From Arthrobacter sp. SLBN-112 (lineage in GTDB: Bacteria > Actinomycetota > Actinomycetes > Actinomycetales > Micrococcaceae), in contig NZ_JAUSXY010000001.1 of NCBI RefSeq assembly GCF_030944625.1, positions 3,534,001 through 3,598,000 of the forward strand: a stretch of 64,000 bases of DNA, given 5' to 3'. Of the stretch, positions 9,358 through 22,236 are shown piece after piece (within the stretch, counting starts at the first letter, position 1; each line of letters begins with the position of its first letter). The translations under genes and the position numbers were made by a program. A model generated the notes under the pieces. The model worked only from the letters and a program-made list of their open reading frames with translations. It made no database searches and had not been told where the DNA came from.

Positions 9358-10383
9358 TCACTTTGCTGTCGACGAATCGGGGTCGCCGCCCGCGCCGTCC
9401 GGCTCCGGGACCTGCAGCGGCGGCATGGGCCGTGGCGTACGTACCAGCGGGATGGGTCCCGTGTGCACCGCATCGGCCTTGGGCACGGGGCCCCGCCAGC
9501 CGTGGATGGGCAGTTCAAACTTTCGGACCAGGCGGGCGGAGAAGGGGGTCTGGTGGGTGCGGGCCAGCCGTACCGGGATGGCGGATTTGGTCACCTCGAC
9601 GCGGGCACCGGGCGGCAGGTCCACCGAGCGCCGGCCATCACACCACAGGACGCCCTGCGCGTCGGTCCGGCCGAGCACCTCGACGGCGAGCTTGGACCGG
9701 GGCGAGACGACCAGGGGCTTTGCGAACAGCGCGTGCGCACTGATGGGCACGATCACCAGGGCTTCCACCTCCGGCCAGACCACCGGTCCGCCCGCCGAGA
9801 ACGCGTAGGCCGTGGAGCCGGTGGGGGTGGCCAGCACGATGCCGTCGGAACCGAAGGACGTCAGCGGGCGCTCATCCACTTCGGTGACGACTTCGAGCAT
9901 CCGTTCGCGGTTGGCCTTCTCGATGGCGGCCTCGTTTAAGGCCCAGGTGTGCCAAATCTTTTGTCCGCGGACCCACACCTGGACATCGATGGTCATCCGC
10001 TCTTCAACCGTGTACTCGCGGCTGGCAATCCATTCAACGGTCTGGGCCAGGTCCGCGCGTTCGCTTTCGGCCAGGAAGCCCACGTGCCCCAGGTTGACCC
10101 CCAGCAGGGGCACGTCCACCTCGCGGACCAGTTCGGCGGCGCGCAGGATGGTTCCGTCGCCGCCGAGGACCATCACGAGCTCGACGTCGGGCAGCTGGAC
10201 ATGGTCGTGGAGCACCTCCACCGGCTGGGCGAGGTGGCCGAAGAACCGTTCCATGTCCCCCAGCTCGGACTCCTGCATCACGGGGACGATGCCCGAAGCG
10301 TGCAGCAGGGCGCAGGCTTCCCAGGCAGCCTTCAGTGATTCCTCGCGGCCAGTGTGGGCAAGGACCAATACACGCCTGCTCAT
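9358..10383 (-). CDS. nadK: NAD kinase
   Basis: This 341-residue enzyme phosphorylates NAD to NADP using ATP or polyphosphate. The signature GGDGT is in VMVLGGDGTILRAAE, and the second conserved block is SDGIVLATPTGSTAYAFSAGGP. The C-terminal 40 residues are a Pro-rich tail beyond the core, common in actinobacterial versions. It lies between tlyA (13 bases upstream) and recN (four bases downstream) as in other actinobacteria. Confidence 0.95.
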   Translation of the reverse strand: MSRRVLVLAHTGREESLKAAWEACALLHASGIVPVMQESELGDMERFFGHLAQPVEVLHDHVQLPDVELVMVLGGDGTILRAAELVREVDVPLLGVNLGHVGFLAESERADLAQTVEWIASREYTVEERMTIDVQVWVRGQKIWHTWALNEAAIEKANRERMLEVVTEVDERPLTSFGSDGIVLATPTGSTAYAFSAGGPVVWPEVEALVIVPISAHALFAKPLVVSPRSKLAVEVLGRTDAQGVLWCDGRRSVDLPPGARVEVTKSAIPVRLARTHQTPFSARLVRKFELPIHGWRGPVPKADAVHTGPIPLVRTPRPMPPLQVPEPDGAGGDPDSSTAK

Positions 10384-10396
10384 CAGGTTCCGCTCT

Positions 10397-11212
10397 CTAG
10401 TGGTTCGGCCAGATTTGTCCGAGCAACGCAGCGGCTGCTGCCTCTCGCTCTTCGATCTTAGGCAAGTCTTGGGTGTTCCTGCGTCTTATCCACAGGAAGT
10501 ATTCGACGTTGCCATCCTGTCCCGGAAGCGGGCTGACCGCCAGCCCACACAGGTCCAGCCCGGCGTCCAGCGCTGCCGTGGCGACTTTCTCCACGGCCAG
10601 CCGGCGTTCGCGCTCCGATGTGACCACGCCGGTCCTGCCCAGGCGGTCCTTGCCGATCTCGAACTGCGGCTTCACCATGAGCACCAGGTCACCGCCGGGC
10701 TCGGTGCAATCCGCCAGCGGCCGCACCACCAGGGTGAGGGAAATAAAGGAGAGGTCGGCGACAGTCAGGGCGCACGTCCCCCCGATGTGCTCCGGTGCCA
10801 TGTACCGGACATTCATTCCCTCGTGGACTGCCACGCGCGGGTCGTTGCGGAGGTGCGGCACCAATTGGCCGTGCCCGACGTCGACCGCCACCACGTGTGC
10901 GGCCCCGCGGCGGAGCAGGACATCGGTGAAGCCGCCGGTGGAGGCGCCGGCGTCGAGGCACCTTTTGCCCTGGACGGTGATGGCCGGGAAGGCATCGAGG
11001 GCACCCGCCAGCTTGTGCCCGGCGCGGCTGGCGTAAACGTCCTGGGCATCGTGCTCGACGGCGAGGTCACGGCCGTCGTCGATCTGGAGGGACGCTTTGG
11101 CAAGGACCTGGCCGCCGGAGCTGACCTTGCCCTCCGAGATGAGCGAGGCTGCGTGCGTCCGCGACCGTGCCAGCCCGCGCGCCACCAGTGCCTGGTCGAG
11201 GCGTACTGGCAT
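10397..11212 (-). CDS. tlyA: TlyA-family rRNA 2'-O-methyltransferase
   Basis: This 271-residue protein has an S4 RNA-binding domain at about residues 1-60 (RLDQALVARGLARSR) and an FtsJ-like methyltransferase domain after it, with the SAM-binding CLDAGASTGGFTDVLL and the lysine of SRAGHKL. Mycobacterial TlyA 2'-O-methylates 16S and 23S rRNA and its loss gives capreomycin resistance. Here the same activity is inferred from family and position. Its ATG shares one base with the stop of the upstream small gene. Confidence 0.93.
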   Translation of the reverse strand: MPVRLDQALVARGLARSRTHAASLISEGKVSSGGQVLAKASLQIDDGRDLAVEHDAQDVYASRAGHKLAGALDAFPAITVQGKRCLDAGASTGGFTDVLLRRGAAHVVAVDVGHGQLVPHLRNDPRVAVHEGMNVRYMAPEHIGGTCALTVADLSFISLTLVVRPLADCTEPGGDLVLMVKPQFEIGKDRLGRTGVVTSERERRLAVEKVATAALDAGLDLCGLAVSPLPGQDGNVEYFLWIRRRNTQDLPKIEEREAAAAALLGQIWPNH

Positions 11213-11478
11213 CAGGCGTTGCCACCGGTGGCATCACCGACGGCAGGTGTGCCGTCACTGGGGTCGGTGTTGTTGGGGTCGCTGTTGAGCGCGGCCAGCA
11301 GCTCATCGTGAAGCCGGCTGTACCGGTCTTCGTGGTCGGCAGTTGGAAGCCGGGGTATCTCCTGCAACCTGGCCACGGCCTGCGCCACGTGTGGATCAGT
11401 GATGTCCTGTCCGGGGGCCTGCGGCCACTCAGGAGCAGGCTGGGCTGGCACGTTGTCCGGTTTAGTCAGCTCAGTCAT
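11212..11478 (-). CDS. small conserved protein between HAD phosphatase and tlyA
   Basis: This 88-residue acidic protein has no domain I recognise. Its centre (DPHVAQAVARLQEIPRLP followed by YSRLHDELLAAL) looks like two amphipathic helices flanked by Pro-rich and Asn/Asp/Gly-rich tails. It overlaps tlyA by one base. A short gene at the same position is found in mycobacteria, so it is likely real. No function is known to me. Confidence 0.75.
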   Translation of the reverse strand: MTELTKPDNVPAQPAPEWPQAPGQDITDPHVAQAVARLQEIPRLPTADHEDRYSRLHDELLAALNSDPNNTDPSDGTPAVGDATGGNA

Positions 11479-11487
11479 GAAACCATC

Positions 11488-12477
11488 CTAATGATCCATC
11501 CACACCAGCTTGGGCGCCTGCGGGGCCGATGCGTCCGGGGTCGCGGCCCACCAGGCGGCACATGCTGCGCGCCAGGAATCTAGGTTGTCCTTGCCGCCAA
11601 TGATGCCCACCGCGCCGTTGGCCACGCGTGCCGTCGCGTGGCCGCACGCGTAGGTGCCGTCGTCGTGCGTCACATCCGGGTACGGACGGTGCAGCCCAGC
11701 CAGGTTCTCAATGATGTAGTCGGGCCGTTCCGCGGACCGTGCGGCGAGGATGCTTTCGCGGGTATCGACGCCGGTCAGGACGGCGACGGTGGCAAAGTCT
11801 GCGTTGTTGCCGCCCAGGATGTCGGTATCCAGGCGGTCCCCCACGACCAGGGGGCGCTCGGCCCCGAGGCGTTTGGCGGCCGAGTGGAACAGCGGTGCCT
11901 CGGGTTTTCCGGCAACTTTGGGTTGCTGGCCGGTAGCGGCTGCCACGGCGGCCACCAGGGTGCCGTTCCCCGGTGCGATCCCGCGAGCCTGCGGAATGGA
12001 CATGTCGGTGTTCGTTGCCACCCAGAGTGCACCGGCGGACACCACATACGCTGCCTCCGCCAGGTCCTTCCAGCCAATGGACGGGCTGAAGCCCTGGACC
12101 ACGGCCACCGGTTCCTCGTCCTGGCTGCCGACGGGCACCAGGCCCACCAGCTCTATCTCGCGGGCCAGTGCGGAACTTCCGGTGATCAGGACCCGTGATC
12201 CGGGTGCAAGCAGCGAGGCCAGCAGTTCCGCTGCCGCTTGGGAGGAGCTGACCACCTGGCTGTCCTCTGCAGGGGCACCGAGTTCACGAAGGTGCGCGGC
12301 GACGTCCGCCGGTGAGCGCGAGGCATTGTTCGTTACGTAGCCCAGCCCAATGCCCAGCCCGGAGAGCTGCTTCAGCGCATCCACGGCTCCCGGAATCGCG
12401 TGCGGACCGGCATAGACCACGCCATCCAGGTCTGCGAGGAGCGCGTCGAAGCGTGAAACCAGGGAAACGTCACTCAT
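11488..12477 (-). CDS. HAD-IIA family phosphatase (NagD/PNP-like)
   Basis: This 329-residue haloacid-dehalogenase-type hydrolase has the motif I aspartates in LLADLDGVVYAG, the class IIA cap in the middle, the motif III lysine near VAGKPEAPLF and motif IV in VVGDRLDTDILGG. Members dephosphorylate small metabolites such as p-nitrophenyl phosphate or phosphoglycolate; the physiological substrate is unknown. The C-terminal part beyond the HAD core (about 270-329) is extra. It lies six bases after the repeat protein gene and ten before the small gene, in one run. Confidence 0.88.
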   Translation of the reverse strand: MSDVSLVSRFDALLADLDGVVYAGPHAIPGAVDALKQLSGLGIGLGYVTNNASRSPADVAAHLRELGAPAEDSQVVSSSQAAAELLASLLAPGSRVLITGSSALAREIELVGLVPVGSQDEEPVAVVQGFSPSIGWKDLAEAAYVVSAGALWVATNTDMSIPQARGIAPGNGTLVAAVAAATGQQPKVAGKPEAPLFHSAAKRLGAERPLVVGDRLDTDILGGNNADFATVAVLTGVDTRESILAARSAERPDYIIENLAGLHRPYPDVTHDDGTYACGHATARVANGAVGIIGGKDNLDSWRAACAAWWAATPDASAPQAPKLVWMDH

Positions 12478-12483
12478 CCGTTG

Positions 12484-14400
12484 TCAGTCCTCCCGGCGTT
12501 CGTCAGTGTTCGGGGCGTTGTCGGCGCCCCCGTCTTCTTCTTGGTCCTCTTCCACGGCGGCGGAATCGAGCTCGTCCTGTTCCACCGAGTCCTGGTCAGA
12601 TTCGGCGTCGTCGGAGACGAAGTAGTCCGATTCCTGGTCGTCGAGGTTGCTGTCCTGGACAGTCCCGGCCTCAGTGGTGCTTTCAGCGGGAGCGCTTCCC
12701 GCCGTTGCAGAGCCTTCGGCGTCAGGGGCTTGCGCTTCCGAGGACTTGGACGCACTGTCCAGCATCCTGCGGCGTACGGCCTCTTCCCGGGCTTCTTCCT
12801 CTTCATCCCAGCCGAGGTCGATGATTTCGGGTTCTTCGTCCACGCCCTGGCCGAGGGCGTTTTCGGCAACGACGGCCTGCCTGCTCCACTTCTCCGACTC
12901 CGCTTCACGGCCAACTGCGACGAGGGCGTCTGCGTAGGCACGGAACAGCCGTGGACTGTAGGAGAACGCGCGGTTGATGTCCAGCTGCGGGATCTCGAGT
13001 TCGGCTACGGCCGCATCCAGCTGACCAAGGTCCGTACGGGCGCCGGCAGCCACGATGGCCAGTTCCACTTTGCCGGGTGCGTCAAGGTCCTGGGCTTCCT
13101 CCGAACGGGCGACGTCCAGCGCCCTGTCCGGACGCCCCAGGCCACGTTCGCAGTCGGCCATGACGGGGAGGTGCACGTTGGAGCCGCTGATCCGGCGGAA
13201 CGTACGGAACTCGCGGAGCGCCTCGCCGTAATGCCCGGCCGCGTAGGCAGTCAGCCCCACCGCTTCACGGACAGCTGCGAGCCGTCCACCGCGCCGGCTG
13301 GCGGCCAGGGCATGCTGGAATGCGAGCTCGGGTTCGTCGTCAATCAGCCGGCCGGCCATCACCAGGTGGCGGGCCACCCACTCCGCGCTCTTCGGCTCGA
13401 GGGTCTTGATCTGGTGATGCGTGGCACGGTCCAGTTCCTTGCCTGTGACGTCCTCATCGATCTCGGGCGAACGTTCGCGGTCGGGCCTGTTGGCGCTGCG
13501 AAGGTCTGCAGCGTTGGGCACGCGGGCGGGTCGCTCGTCCTGGCGGTCGCGGCCAAAACCGCGGGGGCCGGAGCCGCCACGACCGGATTCGGCACGGGAG
13601 TCACCGCGATCGAAGCTGCGTGGCGCCCGGTCCTGCCGGTCTCCGAAAGGCTTGCGGTTCTCGCCGCCGCTGAAACCGCGGCGGTCACCCTCGCCGTCAC
13701 GACGAGGACGGTCGCCAAAGGGCTTACGGTCACGATCACCGAACGGCTTCCGGTCACGGTCACTACCGGCACCACTGAAACCGCGGCGGTCACCCTCGCC
13801 GTCACGACGAGGACGGTCGCCAAAGGGCTTACGGTCACGGTCGCCGAAGGGCTTCCGGTCACGGTCACTACCGGCACCACTGAAACCGCGGCGGTCACCC
13901 TCGCCGTCACGACGAGGACGGTCGCCAAAGGGCTTCCGGTCACGGTCGCCGAAGGGCTTCCGGTCACGGTCACTACCGGCACCACTGAAACCGCGGCGGT
14001 CACCCTCGCCGTCACGACGCGGACGGTCACCAAACGGCTTCCGGTCACGGTCGCCGAAGGGCTTACGGTCACGGTCACTACCGGCACCACTGAAACCGCG
14101 GCGGTCACCCTCGCCGTCACGACGCGGACGGTCACCAAACGGCTTCCGGTCACGGTCGCCGAAGGGCTTACGGTCGCGATCGCCACCGGCACCACCACTG
14201 AACCCGCGACGGTCACCCTCACCATCACGACGCGGACGATCACCAAACGGCTTCCGGTCACGATCACCGCCGCCTGTAGAGCCGCCGCGGGGATCACGGT
14301 CCGACCTGGAGCGGAAGCCACGGGGGTCCCCGCCGGAATTGTTGTTGCCTCGGAAGGCCCCCCGGTCATTGCCGCGGTTGCCACCGTTGTGCTCGGCCAT
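12484..14400 (-). CDS. repeat protein: Arg/Asp/Gly-rich N-terminus, TPR-like middle, acidic tail
   Basis: This 638-residue protein has three parts. Residues about 20-265 are a low-complexity array of units such as DRDRKPFGDR and GEGDRRGFSG, strongly basic and Gly-rich, resembling RGG-type RNA-binding tails. Residues about 290-530 look alpha-helical and TPR-like (HHQIKTLEPKSAEWVARHL, YGEALREFRTFRRI). Residues about 530-638 form an acidic Glu/Asp/Ser tail. Gene position (tyrS side, before HAD and tlyA) matches the TPR protein gene of mycobacteria. The ATG at 14398-14400 has an AGGAGG ribosome-binding site. A role with RNA or ribosomes is inference from charge and neighbours (rRNA operon, tlyA). 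Confidence 0.8.
   Translation of the reverse strand: MAEHNGGNRGNDRGAFRGNNNSGGDPRGFRSRSDRDPRGGSTGGGDRDRKPFGDRPRRDGEGDRRGFSGGAGGDRDRKPFGDRDRKPFGDRPRRDGEGDRRGFSGAGSDRDRKPFGDRDRKPFGDRPRRDGEGDRRGFSGAGSDRDRKPFGDRDRKPFGDRPRRDGEGDRRGFSGAGSDRDRKPFGDRDRKPFGDRPRRDGEGDRRGFSGAGSDRDRKPFGDRDRKPFGDRPRRDGEGDRRGFSGGENRKPFGDRQDRAPRSFDRGDSRAESGRGGSGPRGFGRDRQDERPARVPNAADLRSANRPDRERSPEIDEDVTGKELDRATHHQIKTLEPKSAEWVARHLVMAGRLIDDEPELAFQHALAASRRGGRLAAVREAVGLTAYAAGHYGEALREFRTFRRISGSNVHLPVMADCERGLGRPDRALDVARSEEAQDLDAPGKVELAIVAAGARTDLGQLDAAVAELEIPQLDINRAFSYSPRLFRAYADALVAVGREAESEKWSRQAVVAENALGQGVDEEPEIIDLGWDEEEEAREEAVRRRMLDSASKSSEAQAPDAEGSATAGSAPAESTTEAGTVQDSNLDDQESDYFVSDDAESDQDSVEQDELDSAAVEEDQEEDGGADNAPNTDERRED
13666..14275 (-). 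repeat. 105-bp in-frame tandem repeat array
   Basis: The block CACTACCGGCACCACTGAAA recurs with its flanks at 13761, 13866, 13971 and 14076, exactly 105 bases apart. A diverged copy lies at 14181 and partial units at the ends. Each unit encodes 35 residues, so copy-number change keeps the frame. The central copies are nearly identical in DNA, which indicates recent expansion or gene conversion. The reverse strand also stays open here, only because of the repetitive GC-rich codons. Confidence 0.93.
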
Positions 14401-14756
14401 ATGGATTCCTCCTGTTGTGAGCCGACCACTGGCGCAACTGCAGCCGCTCGTTTCGTTTCATACGCAACCCGAAATCAAGCGCTTCGAAGTCCGTGTATCT
14501 TCATCAATTCTAGTGGAGACGCAAAATCCCCCGGGACAGAGGGAGCCTTGGCGGCCGGATCGTGGCCATCTTCACAACTACGGCTGGGTCCATCCGGCTC
14601 TGTCCATCCCCTGTCTGCCTCCGTGCCGGTAACCCCCGCTCACATCCTGCAACTTCTACGCCGATGCCGCTCAGTTTTGACGGGTCCTTTTGGCGGGGGT
14701 CAAGGAAGCGGGGTCGCCTGACATTTCTGTCAGAAGTGAACCGGGAGTGCTGAGCC

Positions 14757-14911
14757 GCCAGCCAAAAGTGAGCGGGCGTTACTGGATCGCCAGCCAAAAG
14801 TGAGCGGGCGTTATTGGATCGCCAGCCAGAAGTGACCCCGCGTTACTGGATCGCCAGCCAAACGTGAGCGGGCGTTACTGGATCGCCTGCCAGAAGTGAA
14901 CGGGCGTGGAC
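14757..14911. repeat. 32-bp tandem repeats carrying AAGTGAGCGGGCGTT
   Basis: Head-to-tail 32-bp units begin at 14757, 14789, 14821 and 14853, with a partial fifth at 14885. Each starts GCCAGCC, carries AAGTGAGCGGGCGTT or a variant, and ends TACTGGATC. There are no unique spacers, so this is not a CRISPR array. The rest of the 14401-14931 gap holds degenerate relatives of the core (near 14633 and 14731) and no convincing gene. The same core returns at 28.7 kb. Confidence 0.92.
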
Positions 14912-14931
14912 TTTGGTTGTTTTAAATGTGG

Positions 14932-14959
14932 GAGGCCCCAACCGTGTGGTTGGGGCCTC
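14932..14959 (-). terminator. terminator of the rRNA operon
   Basis: GAGGCCCCAACC and GGTTGGGGCCTC form a perfect 12-bp stem with a 4-base loop about 12 bases beyond the 3' end of 5S rRNA. The run downstream on the minus strand is CCCACATTTAAAAC, a weak T-tract. Confidence 0.85.
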
Positions 14960-14971
14960 GACCAATGTGTG

Positions 14972-15089
14972 TCCGGCGGTGTCCTACTCTCCCACACCCT
15001 CCCGGGTGCAGTACCATCGGCGCTGTGGGTCTTAGCTTCCGGGTTCGGAATGGGACCGGGCGTTTCCCCCACGCTATGACCGCCGTAAC
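14972..15089 (-). rRNA. rrf: 5S ribosomal RNA
   Basis: Read on the minus strand it begins GTTACGGCGGTCATAGCG, contains CCCATTCCGAACCCGGAAG and ends in GGACACCGCC, so the two ends pair to form helix I. The ends are estimated to within a few bases. Confidence 0.95.
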
Positions 15090-15217
15090 CCTTGTACCCG
15101 TCACCAACCCCTGGGGTGGTGTGGGAAAACTGTGGTTACAACATTGTGGTGTTGTTATTCAGTTGTGTTTGGTTCCTGGACCATGAAACCCCGGGTGGGG
15201 GTTGTTGGTTGGGAACC

Positions 15218-15234
15218 ACATAGTGGACGCAAGC
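15218..15234 (-). other. 3' arm of the 23S precursor processing stem
   Basis: On the RNA strand this reads GCTTGCGTCCACTATGT. It pairs along its full length (one G-U) with ACATAGTGGACGCGAGC at 18485-18501, 5' of 23S. The two arms enclose the whole 23S rRNA and would form the RNase III-type processing stem. Confidence 0.8.
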
Positions 15235-15248
15235 AGAATGTTTTTCTG

Positions 15249-18374
<3,126 letters not shown>

Positions 18375-18484
18375 GACCACAAAGATCAAAAAAAATTTCT
18401 CGAGAGAACCATGAAAACCGTCCACACCCAAAGATGCGGCCAGATCCAGGTTCATATTCTTGGAAATTGCTTCTTATACAAGAT

Positions 18485-18516
18485 GCTCGCGTCCACTATG
18501 TAGTTCTCAAACAACA
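18485..18516 (-). promoter_or_regulatory. 23S processing-stem 5' arm and rrn box (16S-23S spacer)
   Basis: The 16S-23S spacer (18375-18877) contains no tRNA that I can find. It does hold the conserved actinobacterial element TGTTGTTTGAGAACT (complement at 18501-18516), a boxA-like antitermination site. Directly after it is ACATAGTGGACGCGAGC, which pairs with 15218-15234 across the 23S gene. Confidence 0.8.
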
Positions 18517-18871
18517 ACCCCAAACCACACACCCCACACACAAGCCCACAACAAAGGAGCCACCATGCATGATCGGTGCAGCCAGGAAACCAGAAACAAA
18601 GTCCCACCAACAACCCCCACCAAAGGAGGCCGCCAACAGTCCTGTTGCCTCAGGACCCAACAGTGTGCCAAACACTAAACCGCGCCATCCCCCACCCACC
18701 GTTCCAGAACCATCACTGGCCCGTACTAGAGAAGAAGAAAACACCACGGCCGCTATTCATTGATATTCCACCCTTGAGCACCCGCCACGAAACACTCGTC
18801 CGTGAAACGGGCCTTTACTCCTGACAACCCCCACCACCAACATGCGTCAGCAGCAGAACATTGTAGGTGCT

Positions 18872-20402
<1,531 letters not shown>

Positions 20403-20553
20403 GTAAAACAGACACAACCACGACCACCGGAAATAACGGCAACCACGACTGCACAAAATTTGAAACCAGCTGTAAAAACCATGCCACCACGGGGTGGCGA
20501 CACAGCCAAAACAACCAATCAATAAAACAATTGGTATCAACAAACTTGGCACA

Positions 20554-20574
20554 CTATTGAGTTCTCAAACAACA
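20554..20574 (-). promoter_or_regulatory. boxA-like antitermination element in the rrn leader
   Basis: TGTTGTTTGAGAACTCAATAG on the minus strand is the conserved actinobacterial rRNA-leader element, about 150 bases upstream of 16S. The same core recurs in the 16S-23S spacer. Confidence 0.75.
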
Positions 20575-20648
20575 GACACATTCGAATATTCCCGGAATAA
20601 CTCAAACAAATGAATTTCTATTCCGTATTTCTTCGCTGCGATGTTTCC

Positions 20649-20678
20649 ATCTTATTTCATTCATATTCACTTTCGCAA
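20649..20678 (-). promoter_or_regulatory. probable rRNA operon promoter
   Basis: On the minus strand TTGCGA (20673-20678) and TAAGAT (20649-20654) are separated by 18 bases. They lie in an AT-rich stretch unlike the rest of the window. Transcription from here would include the boxA-like leader. The 20580-20893 gap otherwise holds only an inverted repeat (AGAAGCAATT at 20733, AATTGCTTCT at 20771); further promoters upstream are possible. Confidence 0.6.
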
Positions 20679-20893
20679 ATCCGGTTATTTTCCCGGAATC
20701 CACTCGGTGGAATGAATCCGCCCAGCAGAATAAGAAGCAATTTCTCCAGTTCCACGCTGTGCGCGGCAAGAATTGCTTCTCATCAGTTGGGGGTTTGTCG
20801 CCACTCGGCGGCGGCGACTCAGAAAACAATACACGCCCACCGGCGGCCGCGCAAATCGGCCGTCGAGAGGCGTGCATGAAGGATCCGAGGGTG

Positions 20894-22207
20894 CTAAGGA
20901 ACCAGCACCTCTACGGTGGCCAAGTTCTTCTTGCCCCTGCGCAGGAGCAGGTACTGGCCATGCAGGAGTTCAGACTCGGAAATCACGGCCTCAGGATCCG
21001 AGACTTTCTCGTTGTTGACGTAGGCGCCGCCCTCCCCCACGGTCCGACGGGCAGCCGACTTGCTTTCGGAAAGTCCGGATGCCACCAGGAGATCGACAAT
21101 TCCCATCGCATCCACCTGCACGGTGGTGCTGGGAAGTTCGGAGGTTGCCGCCCGCAGGGTTGCCTCGTCCAGGGCAGCCAGATCGCCGTTGCCGAAGAGC
21201 GCCGCCGAAGCGGCAATGACCTTCTCGGTGGCGTCGACGCCGTGGACCAGGGAGGTCACTTCAAAGGCGAGTTTGCGCTGGCCTTCCCGGGCGAAGGGCC
21301 GTTCTGCCACCGACGCCGCAATGTCTTCGATCTCGGCGCGGGTCAGGAACGTGAAGACCTTGAGCCGGTCCACAACGTCGGCATCGGCCGTGTTGAGCCA
21401 GAACTGGTAGAAGGCGTACGGGCTGCACATGCCGGCATCCAGCCAAATGGCATTGCCCTCGCTCTTGCCAAACTTGGTTCCGTCGGAGTTGGTGATCAGC
21501 GGGGTGCCGAGGGCGTGCACGCTCTTGCCCTCCACCTTGCGGATCAGCTCCGTACCGCTGGTGAGGTTGCCCCACTGGTCCGAGCCCCCGGTCTGCAGCA
21601 CGCAGCCGTAATCGCGGTAGAGCTGGAGGTAGTCCATGCCCTGCAGGATCTGGTAGCTGAATTCGGTGTAGCTGATGCCCTCATCCGAGTTCAGCCGGGA
21701 CGCCACGGCGTCCTTCCGCAACATGGTGCCCACCCGGAAGTGCTTGCCCACTTCGCGCAGGAAGTCGATGGCGCTCAGCGGCGCTGTCCAGTCCAGGTTG
21801 TTCACCATCCTGGCGGCGTTGTCCCCGTCGAAGCTGAGGAAGCGCATGACCTGGGCCTGGAGGTAGCCAACCCACTCCGCCACCGTGTCCTTGGTGTTCA
21901 AGGTGCGCTCCGCCGTCGGACGTGGATCGCCAATCATGCCGGTAGAACCGCCCACCAGCCCGAGCGGCTTGTGCCCGGCCAGCTGGAGCCGCCGCATGAC
22001 CAGCAGCTGGACCAGGTTGCCCAGGTGCAGGCTCGGCGCGGTGGGGTCGAAGCCGCAATAGTACGTGACCGGCCCGTTGGCGAGGAGCTTCTCCAGCTCT
22101 GCTTCGTCAGTGGAGACATGGACCAGCCCACGCCACTTCAGTTCCTGCCAAATGTTGGCGAAAGTGGGGTCGTTGCGCTGCGGTTCGAGGTTGTTCAGTT
22201 CTGGCAC
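20894..22207 (-). CDS. tyrS: tyrosyl-tRNA synthetase
   Basis: This 437-residue class I synthetase charges tRNA-Tyr. The HIGH-type motif is HLGN at residues 61-64 and the KMSKS-type motif is KFGKS at 245-249. Tyrosine-binding residues are in YCGFDPTAPSLH and the S4 domain occupies about 370-437. The start is GTG at 22205-22207; TAACTT seven bases upstream could be a -10, otherwise it is read from the helicase gene 29 bases upstream. The rRNA operon lies directly downstream. Confidence 0.95.
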   Translation of the reverse strand: MPELNNLEPQRNDPTFANIWQELKWRGLVHVSTDEAELEKLLANGPVTYYCGFDPTAPSLHLGNLVQLLVMRRLQLAGHKPLGLVGGSTGMIGDPRPTAERTLNTKDTVAEWVGYLQAQVMRFLSFDGDNAARMVNNLDWTAPLSAIDFLREVGKHFRVGTMLRKDAVASRLNSDEGISYTEFSYQILQGMDYLQLYRDYGCVLQTGGSDQWGNLTSGTELIRKVEGKSVHALGTPLITNSDGTKFGKSEGNAIWLDAGMCSPYAFYQFWLNTADADVVDRLKVFTFLTRAEIEDIAASVAERPFAREGQRKLAFEVTSLVHGVDATEKVIAASAALFGNGDLAALDEATLRAATSELPSTTVQVDAMGIVDLLVASGLSESKSAARRTVGEGGAYVNNEKVSDPEAVISESELLHGQYLLLRRGKKNLATVEVLVP

Positions 22208-22236
22208 GCTTCCTAAGTTAGCAGTCGGGACCGCGG

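Noticed and set aside
12481..14721. Long plus-strand open frame (746 codons) across the repeat gene
   Set aside because: It is the mirror of the 105-bp coding repeats; it gives a Thr/Val-rich low-complexity translation, has no ribosome-binding site and no family. The minus-strand gene has an AGGAGG site and a recognisable layout.
14757..14911. CRISPR array
   Set aside because: The 32-bp units are directly adjacent without unique spacers, and no cas genes are nearby.
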